Below, piece by piece: positions 29,979 to 38,891 of a stretch of 64,000 nt of DNA; the first letter of the stretch is position 1, and every line of letters begins with the position of its first letter. Where the stretch lies: assembly GCA_030525785.1 (NCBI GenBank), contig JAUNEA010000003.1, positions 62,001 to 126,000 on the forward strand, read 5' to 3'. Both the position numbers and the translations under genes were made by a program. The notes under the pieces were generated by a model, which searched no databases, had not been told where the DNA came from, and was given only the letters and a program-made list of their open reading frames with translations. This DNA is from Cardiobacteriaceae bacterium. Its GTDB lineage: Bacteria; Pseudomonadota; Gammaproteobacteria; Cardiobacteriales; Cardiobacteriaceae.

Positions 29979-30087
29979 AAATCTCCTTCGGTTATCTCTT
30001 CATGATTCAGATAGTACAACATTTTTCAAGCCATCGTACGACAGGCAAAGCGCTTTGCCATTTTCCGATTGGGCAAGAAACATAATC

Positions 30088-30116
30088 TTGCATTCTAAGT
30101 AAATTTATTTTAATAA
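30088..30116 (+). promoter_or_regulatory. Candidate acs promoter
   Basis: TTGCAT (30088-30093) and TAATAA (30111-30116) are separated by 17 bp. The predicted start is about 30124, roughly 47 nt before the acs start codon. Confidence 0.5.
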
Positions 30117-30124
30117 TGACTTCA

Positions 30125-30139
30125 GGTTCTCAAAGAACC
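30125..30139. promoter_or_regulatory. 6-bp inverted repeat at the acs leader start
   Basis: GGTTCT-CAA-AGAACC is a perfect inverted repeat placed at about +1 to +16 of the predicted acs transcript. It could be an operator or a 5' hairpin; no regulator is recognised. Confidence 0.4.
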
Positions 30140-30170
30140 CAATCACACCAAAAAAGATAAGAGGACAACC

Positions 30171-32099
30171 ATGACAGATTTAAAATACCCCGTCTCTCCT
30201 GAGCTTGCTGAAAGTGCACGTTTTGATAAAGCTCGCTATCTTGATCATTACCGTTATTCCGTTGATAACCCCGAAGCTTTTTGGGCGCAAGAAGCGGAGT
30301 TTCTTAGCTGGTACAAAAAATGGGATAACATTCATGACAGCGATTTGAAAACAGGAAAAATCAGCTGGTTTAGTGGCGCGGAGCTTAATGTTTGCTACAA
30401 CTGCCTTGACCGCCATCTGGATACGCGCGGTCGGCAAACGGCTTTTATTTTTGAGCATAATGAGCCTGGTCAATCGTATCGCGTAAGCTATCGTGAGTTA
30501 CATACCCAAGTTTGTAAGTTTGCCAATGTGCTAAAGCGCTTAGGGGTGAAAAAAGGCGATCGTGTTTGTTTGTACTTACCCATGATTGAAGAGGCTGCGG
30601 TCGCCATGCTGGCTTGCGCACGGATTGGCGCTGTGCATTCGGTGGTCTTTGGTGGATTCTCGCCTGATGCTTTGGCAGACCGCATCAATGATGCTGGCGC
30701 TAAAGTGGTGATTACTTCAGATGCTGGCTATCGTGGCAACCGTTTCACCCATGTTAAACGCAATGTTGACCAAGCTTTGCGCAAAACGCCACAGGTTGAG
30801 CATGTGGTGGTGGTCAAAGTCAATGATGAGGAAATTTATTGGCAAGATGGGCGCGATGTTTGGTATCACGAAGCGATGAAAAGCGCTTCTGCCGATTGTC
30901 CTTGTGAACCGATGAATGCTGAAGACCCACTCTTCATTCTCTACACCTCTGGCTCCACTGGCACACCCAAAGGCGTCCTACACACCACAGCAGGCTATTT
31001 GCTCTATGCCACAACCACCTTCCGTTATACCTTCGATTATCGCGATAATGAGGTGTTCTGGTGTACCGCTGATGTAGGCTGGATTACAGGGCATAGTTAT
31101 TGTGTTTATGGCCCTCTTGCTGCTGGCGCAACCTCTTTGATTTTTGGTGGCGTACCTAATTATCCAAACCACTCTCGTTTCTGGCAAGTGATTGATGAGC
31201 ATAAGGTTAATATCTTCTACACCGCGCCAACCGCTATCCGTGCTTTGATGCGTGAAGGAAACAAATGGCTCGAAGGCTACAGTTTAGAGAGTTTGCGTGT
31301 GTTAGGAACCGTTGGTGAACCGATTAATCCTGAGGCGTGGCAATGGTTCTATGAACACGTTGGCAAAAAACGTTGCCCCATCGCGGATACTTGGTGGCAA
31401 ACCGAAACAGGCGGACACATGATTGTGCCAATCACAGGCGCGATTGACCAAAAACCAGGCTCCGCATCCTTGCCTTTCTTTGGCGTACAACCTGCATTAC
31501 TCAATGAAAAAGGCGAAGAGATTTCAGGAGCTGGCGAAGGGTATTTGGTGATTAAGCAAGATTGGCCAGGCATGATGCGTGGCATTTGGGGCAACCAAGA
31601 GCGCTTTGTTGCAGGCTACTTATCGCAATATCCTGGCTACTATTTCACAGGCGATGGCGCACGGCGTGATGAAGAGGGCTACTATTGGATTACAGGACGT
31701 GTTGATGATGTGTTGAATGTTTCAGGGCATCGTATTGGCACAGCAGAAGTCGAAAGCGCTTTGGTGTTGCATAAAGCCGTTGCTGAAGCTGCGATTGTTG
31801 GCTATCCACATGATATCAAAGGAGAATCTATTTATGCTTATGTGACATTGATGGAAGGAGTCATTCCATCAGAAGCTTTGAAGCATGAATTGATGAGCTT
31901 TGTTCGATCAGAACTCGGGCCCATTTATGGTATCGATAAATTGCAATGGGCGGCTGGCTTACCGAAAACACGTTCAGGCAAAATCATGCGCCGCATTTTG
32001 CGCAAAATCGCGGCTGGTCAAGTTGATGAACTAGGCGATACTTCAACGCTTGCTGAGCCACAGATTGTTGATGATTTGGTGGCCAATCGTTTGTCGTAA
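30171..32099 (+). CDS. acs: Acetyl-CoA synthetase
   Basis: AMP-forming ligase that activates acetate to acetyl-CoA through an acetyl-adenylate. The 642-residue length is typical. Adenylate-forming motifs are [15 protein letters not shown] (P-loop-like A3), [11 protein letters not shown] (A5), [17 protein letters not shown] (A7/A8) and [11 protein letters not shown], with the Lys that is acetylated to control Acs. AGAGGA precedes the start. A strong terminator follows at 32118. Confidence 0.96.
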   Translation: MTDLKYPVSPELAESARFDKARYLDHYRYSVDNPEAFWAQEAEFLSWYKKWDNIHDSDLKTGKISWFSGAELNVCYNCLDRHLDTRGRQTAFIFEHNEPGQSYRVSYRELHTQVCKFANVLKRLGVKKGDRVCLYLPMIEEAAVAMLACARIGAVHSVVFGGFSPDALADRINDAGAKVVITSDAGYRGNRFTHVKRNVDQALRKTPQVEHVVVVKVNDEEIYWQDGRDVWYHEAMKSASADCPCEPMNAEDPLFILYTSGSTGTPKGVLHTTAGYLLYATTTFRYTFDYRDNEVFWCTADVGWITGHSYCVYGPLAAGATSLIFGGVPNYPNHSRFWQVIDEHKVNIFYTAPTAIRALMREGNKWLEGYSLESLRVLGTVGEPINPEAWQWFYEHVGKKRCPIADTWWQTETGGHMIVPITGAIDQKPGSASLPFFGVQPALLNEKGEEISGAGEGYLVIKQDWPGMMRGIWGNQERFVAGYLSQYPGYYFTGDGARRDEEGYYWITGRVDDVLNVSGHRIGTAEVESALVLHKAVAEAAIVGYPHDIKGESIYAYVTLMEGVIPSEALKHELMSFVRSELGPIYGIDKLQWAAGLPKTRSGKIMRRILRKIAAGQVDELGDTSTLAEPQIVDDLVANRLS

Positions 32100-32117
32100 A
32101 AGCTCATTCATTCTCCG

Positions 32118-32146
32118 AAAAAACCCCGAATCTTCGGGGTTTTTTA
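32118..32146 (+). terminator. Intrinsic terminator of acs
   Basis: ACCCCGAA and TTCGGGGT form a GC-rich stem with a 2-nt centre, flanked by an A-run and six T residues. It begins 19 bp after the acs stop. Confidence 0.9.
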
Positions 32147-32311
32147 TGGGCAACATAAATGGAAAGCGCTTTGTACCTAAATCCATCAACCACCTGAAAT
32201 CCAATGAAAAATTTTTCTACACCACACTTGACTTTTTTATGAAACAATCATCTTCGTCAAAGCTTAATCATTTGAACTTGCTTTGATTTTTCTATAACTC
32301 AGGAGATAACC

Positions 32312-32494
32312 ATGAAAAAACTTCTACTCATCTCGCTTTTAAGCGCTTTGACCACCATAGCCTCCTTTGCTCAAACCGCCGAACCCTCTATTCAAAGCCT
32401 AATCTTCGATCAACCTTTTGAAGTTGCTATGCTTTCTCATCAGGAAATGGAAGAGACAGAAGGTATGACAGCACGAAAGACTAAATCACTTTAG
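32312..32494 (+). CDS. Small secreted peptide with a leader-like EMEETEG motif
   Basis: A 60-residue peptide with AGGAG before the start. Residues 1-20 form a Sec signal peptide. The mature part ends AMLSHQEMEETEG followed by a 9-residue basic tail, MTARKTKSL. The LSxxEMxETEG pattern resembles double-glycine-type leader ends (L-S-x-x-E-M/L-x-x-x-x-G) of peptides processed by C39 proteases. The gene two places downstream encodes a C39-like protein, which supports a peptide-processing theme. Whether it is a bacteriocin, signal or something else is unknown. A palindrome copy lies in the signal peptide (LLSAL). Confidence 0.6.
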   Translation: MKKLLLISLLSALTTIASFAQTAEPSIQSLIFDQPFEVAMLSHQEMEETEGMTARKTKSL

Positions 32495-32507
32495 CTTATT
32501 AAATCAG

Positions 32508-32864
32508 ATGAACCCATTACATCAATTTGGAATAAGTTTTTTATTATCCTGTTTTACTTTCCTAGCAATTTTAATTCACATAGAATTAAAAACGGTTAAA
32601 TATGACAATAAATGGGTAATAAAAATAACCATCATATATAGCTTATGCTATTTAATCATCACAACCATATTATTATCATGGACAAATAAAGAATTTACGA
32701 TAATTCCATTCATGATAGGAGCATATTGGTGGATTAGGGTTGGATTGGGTATATGGCGTAACCCAGAAATGTTTCTACAAGAAGAACTACCACCCGAACT
32801 AGAAGCACGGCTAAATAGCCGTTTAGATCTTATCCAAAAATCAAAAACACCTGCAGGAGATTAA
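32508..32864 (+). CDS. Hypothetical membrane protein of the accessory island
   Basis: A 118-residue protein with about three membrane segments (near residues 5-25, 37-58, 65-82) and a soluble acidic/basic C-terminus (NPEMFLQEELPPELEARLNS, about 86-105). I recognise no family. It starts 14 bp after the peptide gene and ends 3 bp before the C39-like gene, so it belongs to the same operon. It is visibly more AT-rich than the neighbouring housekeeping genes and has no palindrome copy. Confidence 0.6.
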   Translation: MNPLHQFGISFLLSCFTFLAILIHIELKTVKYDNKWVIKITIIYSLCYLIITTILLSWTNKEFTIIPFMIGAYWWIRVGLGIWRNPEMFLQEELPPELEARLNSRLDLIQKSKTPAGD

Positions 32865-32866
32865 TC

Positions 32867-33244
32867 ATGAAAAACATCATACTCACTACCACACTATTAA
32901 TCAGCACCATCACAAAAGCTGATTTACCTTTATCCCTCGAAGGCATTTCTCCTGAGGCAAAGCGCTTTAAGTTAGGCATCACATTGAGTTACTACAATCA
33001 AAATAAGGGTATCAATCAAGAAACCATTCTATTAGCAGATCCAGCACTTGGGCATTTATCCTTAAGTCGAGAGCAATTTCTTGAAGCTTGGCAAACACGA
33101 GACGAACAACTCAGTGGCAAAATATTAGCCATTGTGCCATACAACCACCAAAGCGCTTTGCCCTCTTCTTTCTTCACCAAAACCCCAAAACGAAAGTCTC
33201 ATCAGATTTTTGACCATTTACCCTTTAATCCTAAAATATTTTAA
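32867..33244 (+). CDS. Truncated C39-peptidase-like secreted protein
   Basis: A 125-residue protein with a signal peptide (about 1-18). The middle, ILLADPALGHLSLSREQFLEAW (residues about 54-75; shown here across the motif), matches the C-terminal half of C39 family peptidases, where DPALG holds the catalytic Asp. The N-terminal half with the catalytic Cys is absent, and the His normally before this strand is not evident. It is therefore probably a non-catalytic relative, chaperone-like domain, or gene remnant. Confidence 0.55.
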   Translation: MKNIILTTTLLISTITKADLPLSLEGISPEAKRFKLGITLSYYNQNKGINQETILLADPALGHLSLSREQFLEAWQTRDEQLSGKILAIVPYNHQSALPSSFFTKTPKRKSHQIFDHLPFNPKIF

Positions 33245-33248
33245 AACC

Positions 33249-33515
33249 ATGTCATACGATTCAATACTCATCATGCTCGCCATTCCAACCCCTTTTCTTT
33301 TATTACAACTGGCGGCTATCGATAAACCACTTATTCAAAAATTAGCTTGGTTATTCTTGAGTTCAGGATTGATATTATTACCAAGCTTATTCTGGGTCGA
33401 TCATTTTAGCCTAAAAAAAGCGATGATAATTTTAGTAGCATTATTCTTCTTAACCGCTATGGCTCATGCTTTTTTTCATGGCATTGGCAAGGATAAAGGA
33501 AACCCAAAATCTTAA
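33249..33515 (+). CDS. Small hypothetical membrane protein of the accessory island
   Basis: An 88-residue protein with about three hydrophobic segments and a His-containing end (AHAFFHGIGKDKG). It starts 4 bp after the C39-like stop. I recognise no family. Its stop is 4 bp from the end of the convergent trmL gene. Confidence 0.55.
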   Translation: MSYDSILIMLAIPTPFLLLQLAAIDKPLIQKLAWLFLSSGLILLPSLFWVDHFSLKKAMIILVALFFLTAMAHAFFHGIGKDKGNPKS

Positions 33516-33519
33516 TTCA

Positions 33520-33996
33520 TCAAAGACGGCTCGGTAAAATTAATGGCATATTTTGTTGGCGAATGGCTTCATACAAAACAACGGATGCCGCATTGGATAA
33601 ATTTAAACTTCGCGATTCTTTGACCATCGGCAATTTTAATTTTTGCGCATGAGGAATAATCCCATGCACTTCTTCACTCAATCCCGAGCTTTCGCTACCA
33701 AAAAGCAAAATATCATCGGTTGAAAAAGAAGCCTCAAAAAGACTGCGTTCGCCGCGCGTTGTCATCGCCCAAATTTTACGACCTTGAGTCCACTCATAAA
33801 ATGCCGCCCAATGCTCATGATGTTTTACCTCTGCAAACTCATGATAATCCAAGCCTGCGCGGATTAATTTTTTATCGTCCCAGCCAAAGCACATGGGGTG
33901 AATTAGATGCAGACGAGCGCCTGTGTTTGCGCATAAGCGTATGATACTGCCTGTATTTTGTGCAATAGCAGGCTGAAACAAAGCCAAATCAAACAT
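33520..33996 (-). CDS. trmL: tRNA (cytidine/uridine-2'-O-)-methyltransferase TrmL
   Basis: SPOUT-class methyltransferase acting on the wobble position of tRNA-Leu. The 158-residue protein shows AQNTGSIIRLCANTGARLHL, LLFGSESSGLSEEV and LNLSNAASVVLYEA, the knotted SAM-site motifs. The ATG at 33996 has AGGAGA upstream and overlaps the end of the MATE gene by 8 bp. The frame is open upstream, but that extension lies inside the MATE gene. Confidence 0.92.
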   Translation of the reverse strand: MFDLALFQPAIAQNTGSIIRLCANTGARLHLIHPMCFGWDDKKLIRAGLDYHEFAEVKHHEHWAAFYEWTQGRKIWAMTTRGERSLFEASFSTDDILLFGSESSGLSEEVHGIIPHAQKLKLPMVKESRSLNLSNAASVVLYEAIRQQNMPLILPSRL

Positions 33997-35395
33997 GTTT
34001 ATTCTCCTGATGTTGAGAAAGCTGGCGTTTAGCAAGCTGTTGCACCCACCAAAAACACACAACCCCTACCAAAGAACATTCCAAAAAATACCCCAACAAT
34101 ACCCCCTTCGCCCCCAAAAGCGCTTTGCATAAGAGAACAAAAGGAATGGTGCCTAAAAACAGTCGTCCTAAATTGGCAAGCGTGGAATAAAAGGGTTTGC
34201 CCAAATTGTTAAAGGCTGCTATGGCACAAAATTGCATACCATCAAAGCCAATCAGCAAAGTCACCCCTGAGCAGAAAAACAGCAACAGCTCTGCCGCAAT
34301 CCCTGACAAACCAAATACCCCTACCAATGGCTCACGACTCACATAAAGCAATCCTGTGACCACAAACGCCACTGCCCAGTTAAACCACAACGCGCTTTTC
34401 AACGTCTCTTCCACACGCTCAAAGCGCTTTGCCCCCACATTTTGCCCAATAATCGGCGCAATTGCTCCCGATAACGCCAAAATAATAGCCATTGAAAGAG
34501 GAGCAAAACGCATCACTACTGTATAACCTGCCATTGCCTCATCGCCAAAGCTTGCCATCTGCCTTGCTGCAAAAGCCCCACCAATAGGGGCAATCCAGTT
34601 CGAGAGCAAGGCTGGGAAAGCATAATAAACCACGCGCACCGTATCTTCTGCCAAGCGTTTGATACGAATGCTAATCAGCATGGCAAAGCGCTTTTGCACC
34701 GTCCACCAGCTCAAGAGCATCAACGTCACTTGTGAACAAACCGTTGCCAACGCTGCCCCATGCAATCCCCAACCAAAGCCGAAAATCATCAAAGGCGTTA
34801 AAAGCGCATTAACCACCGCCGCCGCCACACTCACTTGCATCGAAATCGAAGCCGCACCATGCGCCCGCAACACATGACCACCACAAAAACCTAACGTGAG
34901 CAAAGGAGCGCTGGGCAAAAGCCATGCCAAATAAGCCTCTGTGTACGGCATCACTTCCGCACTCACATTCAACAGCGCCAAAATCCCATCGCGACAATAC
35001 CACATCAACCACGATAAGCCACAAACCGACACAAAGGCAAACACGCTACCATGAGTGGCAAAGCGCTTTGCCCATTCAATACGCCCTGCGCCCAACTGCC
35101 GTGAAACCAAAATCCCCACCGCAATACTGACCGCAATCCCAGCAGAACGCACAAAAAACAATACATTCGCCGCAAAGCCCACGCCAGCCACCATCGCCGC
35201 ATTGCCCAACTGTGCCAAAAACAACACGTCCAGCAAATCCGCCAAAAATACCGCCACCAAACCGATAGCGCCTGTTAAAGACATCTTCCAGACATGATGC
35301 GCGATAGAGCCTGTCACAAAATGCCCAATATTCTGCCCTGTTCGTATTGCAGAAGTGGAGGATAGCTTTGATAATTTGGGCTGAGTTTGCGTCAT
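33989..35395 (-). CDS. MATE family efflux transporter
   Basis: A 468-residue inner-membrane protein with twelve predicted helices, of the MATE/NorM multidrug and toxin extrusion family. Family-like sequences are FLAQLGNAAMVAGVGFAANV, LSGAIAPIIGQNVGAKRFER and AFNNLGKPFYS. Substrate unknown. It lies between the DUF815 ATPase gene (3-bp gap) and trmL (overlap). Confidence 0.88.
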   Translation of the reverse strand: MTQTQPKLSKLSSTSAIRTGQNIGHFVTGSIAHHVWKMSLTGAIGLVAVFLADLLDVLFLAQLGNAAMVAGVGFAANVLFFVRSAGIAVSIAVGILVSRQLGAGRIEWAKRFATHGSVFAFVSVCGLSWLMWYCRDGILALLNVSAEVMPYTEAYLAWLLPSAPLLTLGFCGGHVLRAHGAASISMQVSVAAAVVNALLTPLMIFGFGWGLHGAALATVCSQVTLMLLSWWTVQKRFAMLISIRIKRLAEDTVRVVYYAFPALLSNWIAPIGGAFAARQMASFGDEAMAGYTVVMRFAPLSMAIILALSGAIAPIIGQNVGAKRFERVEETLKSALWFNWAVAFVVTGLLYVSREPLVGVFGLSGIAAELLLFFCSGVTLLIGFDGMQFCAIAAFNNLGKPFYSTLANLGRLFLGTIPFVLLCKALLGAKGVLLGYFLECSLVGVVCFWWVQQLAKRQLSQHQENKHV

Positions 35396-35398
35396 AAC

Positions 35399-36382
35399 TT
35401 AACCTTGAGACTTCAAGCGCTTTTCCATCTTTTTGCGCTGCTTTTTACAAGGCTTTTTGCATTTTTTCTTACACGATTTCGAGCAACGCTCATCTTCATC
35501 ATGCTTTTGAACCGCTTGAGGCGCTTGGTATCTGGGCAATGGCTTAAACGTGGCTTTCTCTTCACCAAAAGCGCTTTGCCCCACGTTCTGCTTGTTCTCT
35601 TTCTGAATTTTCCCCAACTGGGCTTGGCGCAATGCCACAAATTGCATCGCAACGCGTGCGCTACGCGAACCTTGCGCCAAAGAAAATTGCAAAGCGCTTT
35701 GTTTTTCTTCATCGCGCCAATCTTCGCCCAAGCCCATTTGTACCACTGCCAAATATTCCTCTTGGCTAAGTGGGTGAAAGGAAAGACGTAAACCAAAACG
35801 CTCCGCCAAAGAAATCCGCTCTTCGCTGTCTTCTTCAGGGTGAATGGCGTTATCGTCTTGATGCTCATCGCGCAACAAATGACGGCGGTTGGAAGTCAAA
35901 ATCAACAACACATTATGAGGAATTTCTGCAATCGCACCATCAAGCACTGCCTTAAGCGCTTTGTAACGACCATCATCAAGGGAAAAGGAAACATCATCAA
36001 TAAACAACACAAAGCGCTTTGACACACGCCCCATGCTCCAAATCATCGCCGCTAAATCGTCCAAATGCTGGCTATCGAGCTGAACAATCGCCAATTGCTC
36101 TGGATAATGTTGTTGATAATGCAAAAAGCTGGCGCGAACCAGAGTTGATTTGCCCGTTCCTCTCGCTCCCCAAAGCAACACATGATGATAAGGGCGATGA
36201 TGCAAAAATGCCTCAAAGTTCTGTAAAAAAGCGCTTTTTTGGCGCTCAATATGCTGCAAATCGTGCAAATGTTTATCCGCACGCACCGAAACGTCCAACA
36301 AAGCGCTTTGCCCCTGATAACGCACCGCCATTAAAGCGGTGGATTGTTGCAACTGTTGTGCCAATTTCTTAAGTTCTTTCAT
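35399..36382 (-). CDS. DUF815-family AAA+ ATPase with a Cys/Lys-rich tail
   Basis: A 327-residue protein of the DUF815 ATPase family; function unknown. Visible are Walker A LLWGARGTGKSTLVRA (about 68-83), Walker B RFVLFIDDVSF (about 122-132), sensor-like LILTSNRRHLL and AERFGLRLSFHPLSQEEYL. The last 40 residues are unusual: CSKSCKKKCKKPCKKQRKK, a Cys/Lys repeat that could bind metal or nucleic acid. It sits in an operon-like run with the acyltransferase and MATE genes. Confidence 0.8.
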   Translation of the reverse strand: MKELKKLAQQLQQSTALMAVRYQGQSALLDVSVRADKHLHDLQHIERQKSAFLQNFEAFLHHRPYHHVLLWGARGTGKSTLVRASFLHYQQHYPEQLAIVQLDSQHLDDLAAMIWSMGRVSKRFVLFIDDVSFSLDDGRYKALKAVLDGAIAEIPHNVLLILTSNRRHLLRDEHQDDNAIHPEEDSEERISLAERFGLRLSFHPLSQEEYLAVVQMGLGEDWRDEEKQSALQFSLAQGSRSARVAMQFVALRQAQLGKIQKENKQNVGQSAFGEEKATFKPLPRYQAPQAVQKHDEDERCSKSCKKKCKKPCKKQRKKMEKRLKSQG

Positions 36383-36401
36383 TTTATCTCTCTTTTATCT
36401 T

Positions 36402-37349
36402 TTAATAGGCTCGCCGACCGCCGCTTGGATCTGATTTAAACCGCCGATGGAGCCAAAAATATTGCTCAGGGTGTTTTCGGATTTCCTGCTCCACATCATC
36501 ATTCACGCGTTGCATCAAATCGAGCGTGGCATCAAACAAAGCACTTTGGTCTTGAAATGCTGTTCGCTCAAAGCTTAACGGCGCTTTAATCCGCACCACA
36601 TAACGCCCATCATCTTCACGCCAGAAATACACAGGAATCAGCAGAGCATCTTGATGTTTCAACAATTTTGGAACAATCGATACCGTTGCGGTGGGGAGAT
36701 TGAAAAAATGAGGAAACACACTGGCCTCATGCCCCATATCTTGGTCAATGGCATACCAAATCTTTTGCCCACTCGCCAAAGCGCTTAGGGTTTTTCGTAA
36801 GTCTTTGAAATGCAAAAGAGGAATGCCATGTGAGGCGCGTAGACGTTGGTAGCGAATCCAGCTGTCAAAAAAGCTTGATTTTTGAGGGCGGTACATACCT
36901 GTTGCCGCCACCTCCAGCCCCAATAAGCGAACGCCCAACTCCAACAATGTGCTATGCGAACCAAGCAAAATCACGGGCTGATTGGGGTCTGACAAAGCGC
37001 TTTGGCTGATGGAATCGATTTCAACACGAAGGATTTTACGCAACTTCGCCTCTGACCAAAACCACGCCATGCCCATTTCAATCAAACCATAGCCCACGCT
37101 ATCAATATGCGCACGACAAAGCGCTTTGCGTTCTCGTTCGCTCAACTCAGGAAATGCAAAGGCGAGATTTTTCAACACTATGCGCTTGCGATACGGAAAA
37201 AGAGTGAACAAGATATGCGAAACCCCTGCCCCCAGCGCGAAAGCAACACGGCGTGGCAACAAACAAACCACCCACAATGCCCCAAGCCCAATGTAATGGG
37301 GCAAATACTTCCAAGAAAAAGGGGGCGATTTTGGGGCTTCTCGATTCAT
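36402..37349 (-). CDS. Lipid A acyltransferase of the LpxL/HtrB family
   Basis: Inner-membrane late acyltransferase adding a secondary acyl chain to Kdo-lipid A. The 315 residues have one N-terminal hydrophobic segment (about 17-33) and the H-x4-E catalytic motif, GSHSTLLELG, followed by GMYRPQKSSFFDSW and IDQDMGHEAS. The E form of the motif fits LpxL more than LpxM, but the acyl chain and position cannot be told. Confidence 0.85.
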   Translation of the reverse strand: MNREAPKSPPFSWKYLPHYIGLGALWVVCLLPRRVAFALGAGVSHILFTLFPYRKRIVLKNLAFAFPELSERERKALCRAHIDSVGYGLIEMGMAWFWSEAKLRKILRVEIDSISQSALSDPNQPVILLGSHSTLLELGVRLLGLEVAATGMYRPQKSSFFDSWIRYQRLRASHGIPLLHFKDLRKTLSALASGQKIWYAIDQDMGHEASVFPHFFNLPTATVSIVPKLLKHQDALLIPVYFWREDDGRYVVRIKAPLSFERTAFQDQSALFDATLDLMQRVNDDVEQEIRKHPEQYFWLHRRFKSDPSGGRRAY

Positions 37350-37370
37350 CGATTTCTCTCAATCGTTACA

Positions 37371-38609
37371 TTAAGACAAAGCGCTTTGTTCGTCATCAGA
37401 TTTAGGCGTTTCAGGTAACACAAAATTCAGAATAATCGCCAAAATAGCGCACAAACTGATGCCTTTGAGCGAGAAATCGCCAACATTGATAAGCATACCT
37501 CCTACGCCAAAAGTCATGACTACCGACACAATGCATAAATTTCTTGCCTCGCCCATATCTACTTTCGCCTTGATGAGCGTACTCATGCCAACCGCCGCAA
37601 TAGAGCCAAAGACCAACATCATAATCCCACCCATCACAATGGTCGGAATACTGCCTAAGAATGCGCCTACTTTGCCACAGAAGGAAATAGCAATTGCCCA
37701 AATGGCTGCCCATGTCATGATATTGGGGTTGAAGTTTTTGGTAAGCATAACAGCACCTGTCACCTCCGCATAAGTCGTATTAGGAGGGCCGCCAACCAAA
37801 GAAGCTGCGCTGGTAGCTAAGCCATCGCCTAACAACGTACGATGCAAGCCTGGTTTTTGCAGAAAATCTTTACCTGTCACTGAGCTAATCGCCATGATAC
37901 CACCCACATGTTCAACCGCTGGTGCTATCGCAATCGGCAACAAATACAAAATGGCATCAAGGCGAAATTCAGGCTTCACAAAAGCAGGCATCGCCACCCA
38001 AGGAGCTTCGATAACTTTCGTAAAATCAACTACCCCAAACAACAAACACAACACATAGCCTGCCACAATCCCTGCCATAATCGGCACCAATTTCATCAGC
38101 CCTTTGGCAAATACAGCTACCACAACGGTGGTCAATAAGGTCAACATCGAAACCGCCAACGCCACATTAGGGTCATACTGAGAACCCTTACCCAATGCCA
38201 TATCAACGGCAACAGGAGCCAAGCCCAAGCCAATGATGATAATCACAGGCCCCACCACCACAGGCGGAAAAATTCTATCCATAATGGCCGCTCCTTTGAT
38301 TTTCACCAAAGCGCTTAACACCACATAAACCACGCCAGCGGCTGCCAAGCCACCCATCGTTGCCCCAACGCCCCAAGCACTCACGCCATACTGAATCGGA
38401 GCAATAAAAGCAAATGAAGATGCTAGAAAAATCGGCACTTGCCGTTTGGTGCAAAGTTGAAAAATCAGCGTTCCTGCGCCTGCAGTAAACAAAGCCACAT
38501 TCGCATCAAGCCCAGTAATCATCGGCACCAAAACCAGCGCCCCAAAAGCCACAAACAACATTTGCAAACCCACAAATGCCTGTTTTGCCGTTGAAATCTC
38601 TCGTTCCAT
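37371..38609 (-). CDS. uraA: Uracil permease (NCS2 family)
   Basis: Proton-uracil symporter of the nucleobase:cation family. The 412-residue protein has about fourteen helices and the NCS2 signatures AIAPAVEHVGGIMAISSVTGKD (shown as a run across about 225-246) and GGPPNTTYAEVTG. The ATG at 38609 follows GAGG; the longer frame from a TTG at 38651 would run through a terminator-like hairpin and is rejected. Uptake of xanthine or another base is less likely but not excluded. Confidence 0.88.
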   Translation of the reverse strand: MEREISTAKQAFVGLQMLFVAFGALVLVPMITGLDANVALFTAGAGTLIFQLCTKRQVPIFLASSFAFIAPIQYGVSAWGVGATMGGLAAAGVVYVVLSALVKIKGAAIMDRIFPPVVVGPVIIIIGLGLAPVAVDMALGKGSQYDPNVALAVSMLTLLTTVVVAVFAKGLMKLVPIMAGIVAGYVLCLLFGVVDFTKVIEAPWVAMPAFVKPEFRLDAILYLLPIAIAPAVEHVGGIMAISSVTGKDFLQKPGLHRTLLGDGLATSAASLVGGPPNTTYAEVTGAVMLTKNFNPNIMTWAAIWAIAISFCGKVGAFLGSIPTIVMGGIMMLVFGSIAAVGMSTLIKAKVDMGEARNLCIVSVVMTFGVGGMLINVGDFSLKGISLCAILAIILNFVLPETPKSDDEQSALS

Positions 38610-38621
38610 ATCCAAAACCTC

Positions 38622-38650
38622 AAAAAAATGACTCGCCCATTCACGAGCCA
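38622..38650 (-). terminator. Terminator-like hairpin in the uraA leader
   Basis: On the minus strand TGGCTCG pairs with CGAGTCA (one G-U pair) around an 8-nt loop, followed by seven T residues and then at once by the uraA Shine-Dalgarno GAGG. It could be an attenuator responding to pyrimidines, or a terminator for upstream transcription. Confidence 0.5.
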
Positions 38651-38738
38651 AGTACGCATTTTACGCCAAATCCCACCCTCAAAGCGCTTTGGTATAATCA
38701 ACATCTAAAATTTTTGTCATCACGAAGCTAAGTCTGCT

Positions 38739-38845
38739 TATAGTGGATTCAATTTAAATTGGGACAAGGTGTCAGCCTCTGATGTGCACATCGAGTACAT
38801 AAAGAAGCTGACAACACTGTACTGTTTTAAATGCAATCCGCTAGA
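38739..38845. mobile_element. Correia-like MITE (about 105 bp)
   Basis: The left end TAGTGGATTCAATTTAAA (38741-38758) and the reverse complement of the right end, TAGCGGATTGCATTTAAA (ending 38843), are imperfect terminal inverted repeats that continue inward (GTGTCAGC against GTTGTCAGC). The ends resemble Correia elements of Neisseria, which start TATAGTGGATTAA. It is too short to encode a transposase. It sits upstream of the 5'-nucleotidase gene and its right end touches a palindrome copy (38846-38857). Confidence 0.7.
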
Positions 38846-38891
38846 CAAAGCGCTTTGCCTCATGCCTCTCAACCTTACTTTAGGAGAAATT

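Noticed and set aside
38609-38651. Longer uraA reading frame from a TTG at 38651
   Set aside because: The extension translates a terminator-like hairpin; the ATG at 38609 has a ribosome site and gives the family length.
38769-38891. N-terminal extension of the 5'-nucleotidase
   Set aside because: It runs through the MITE and hides the signal peptide; the ATG at 38892 has AGGAG and a normal signal sequence.
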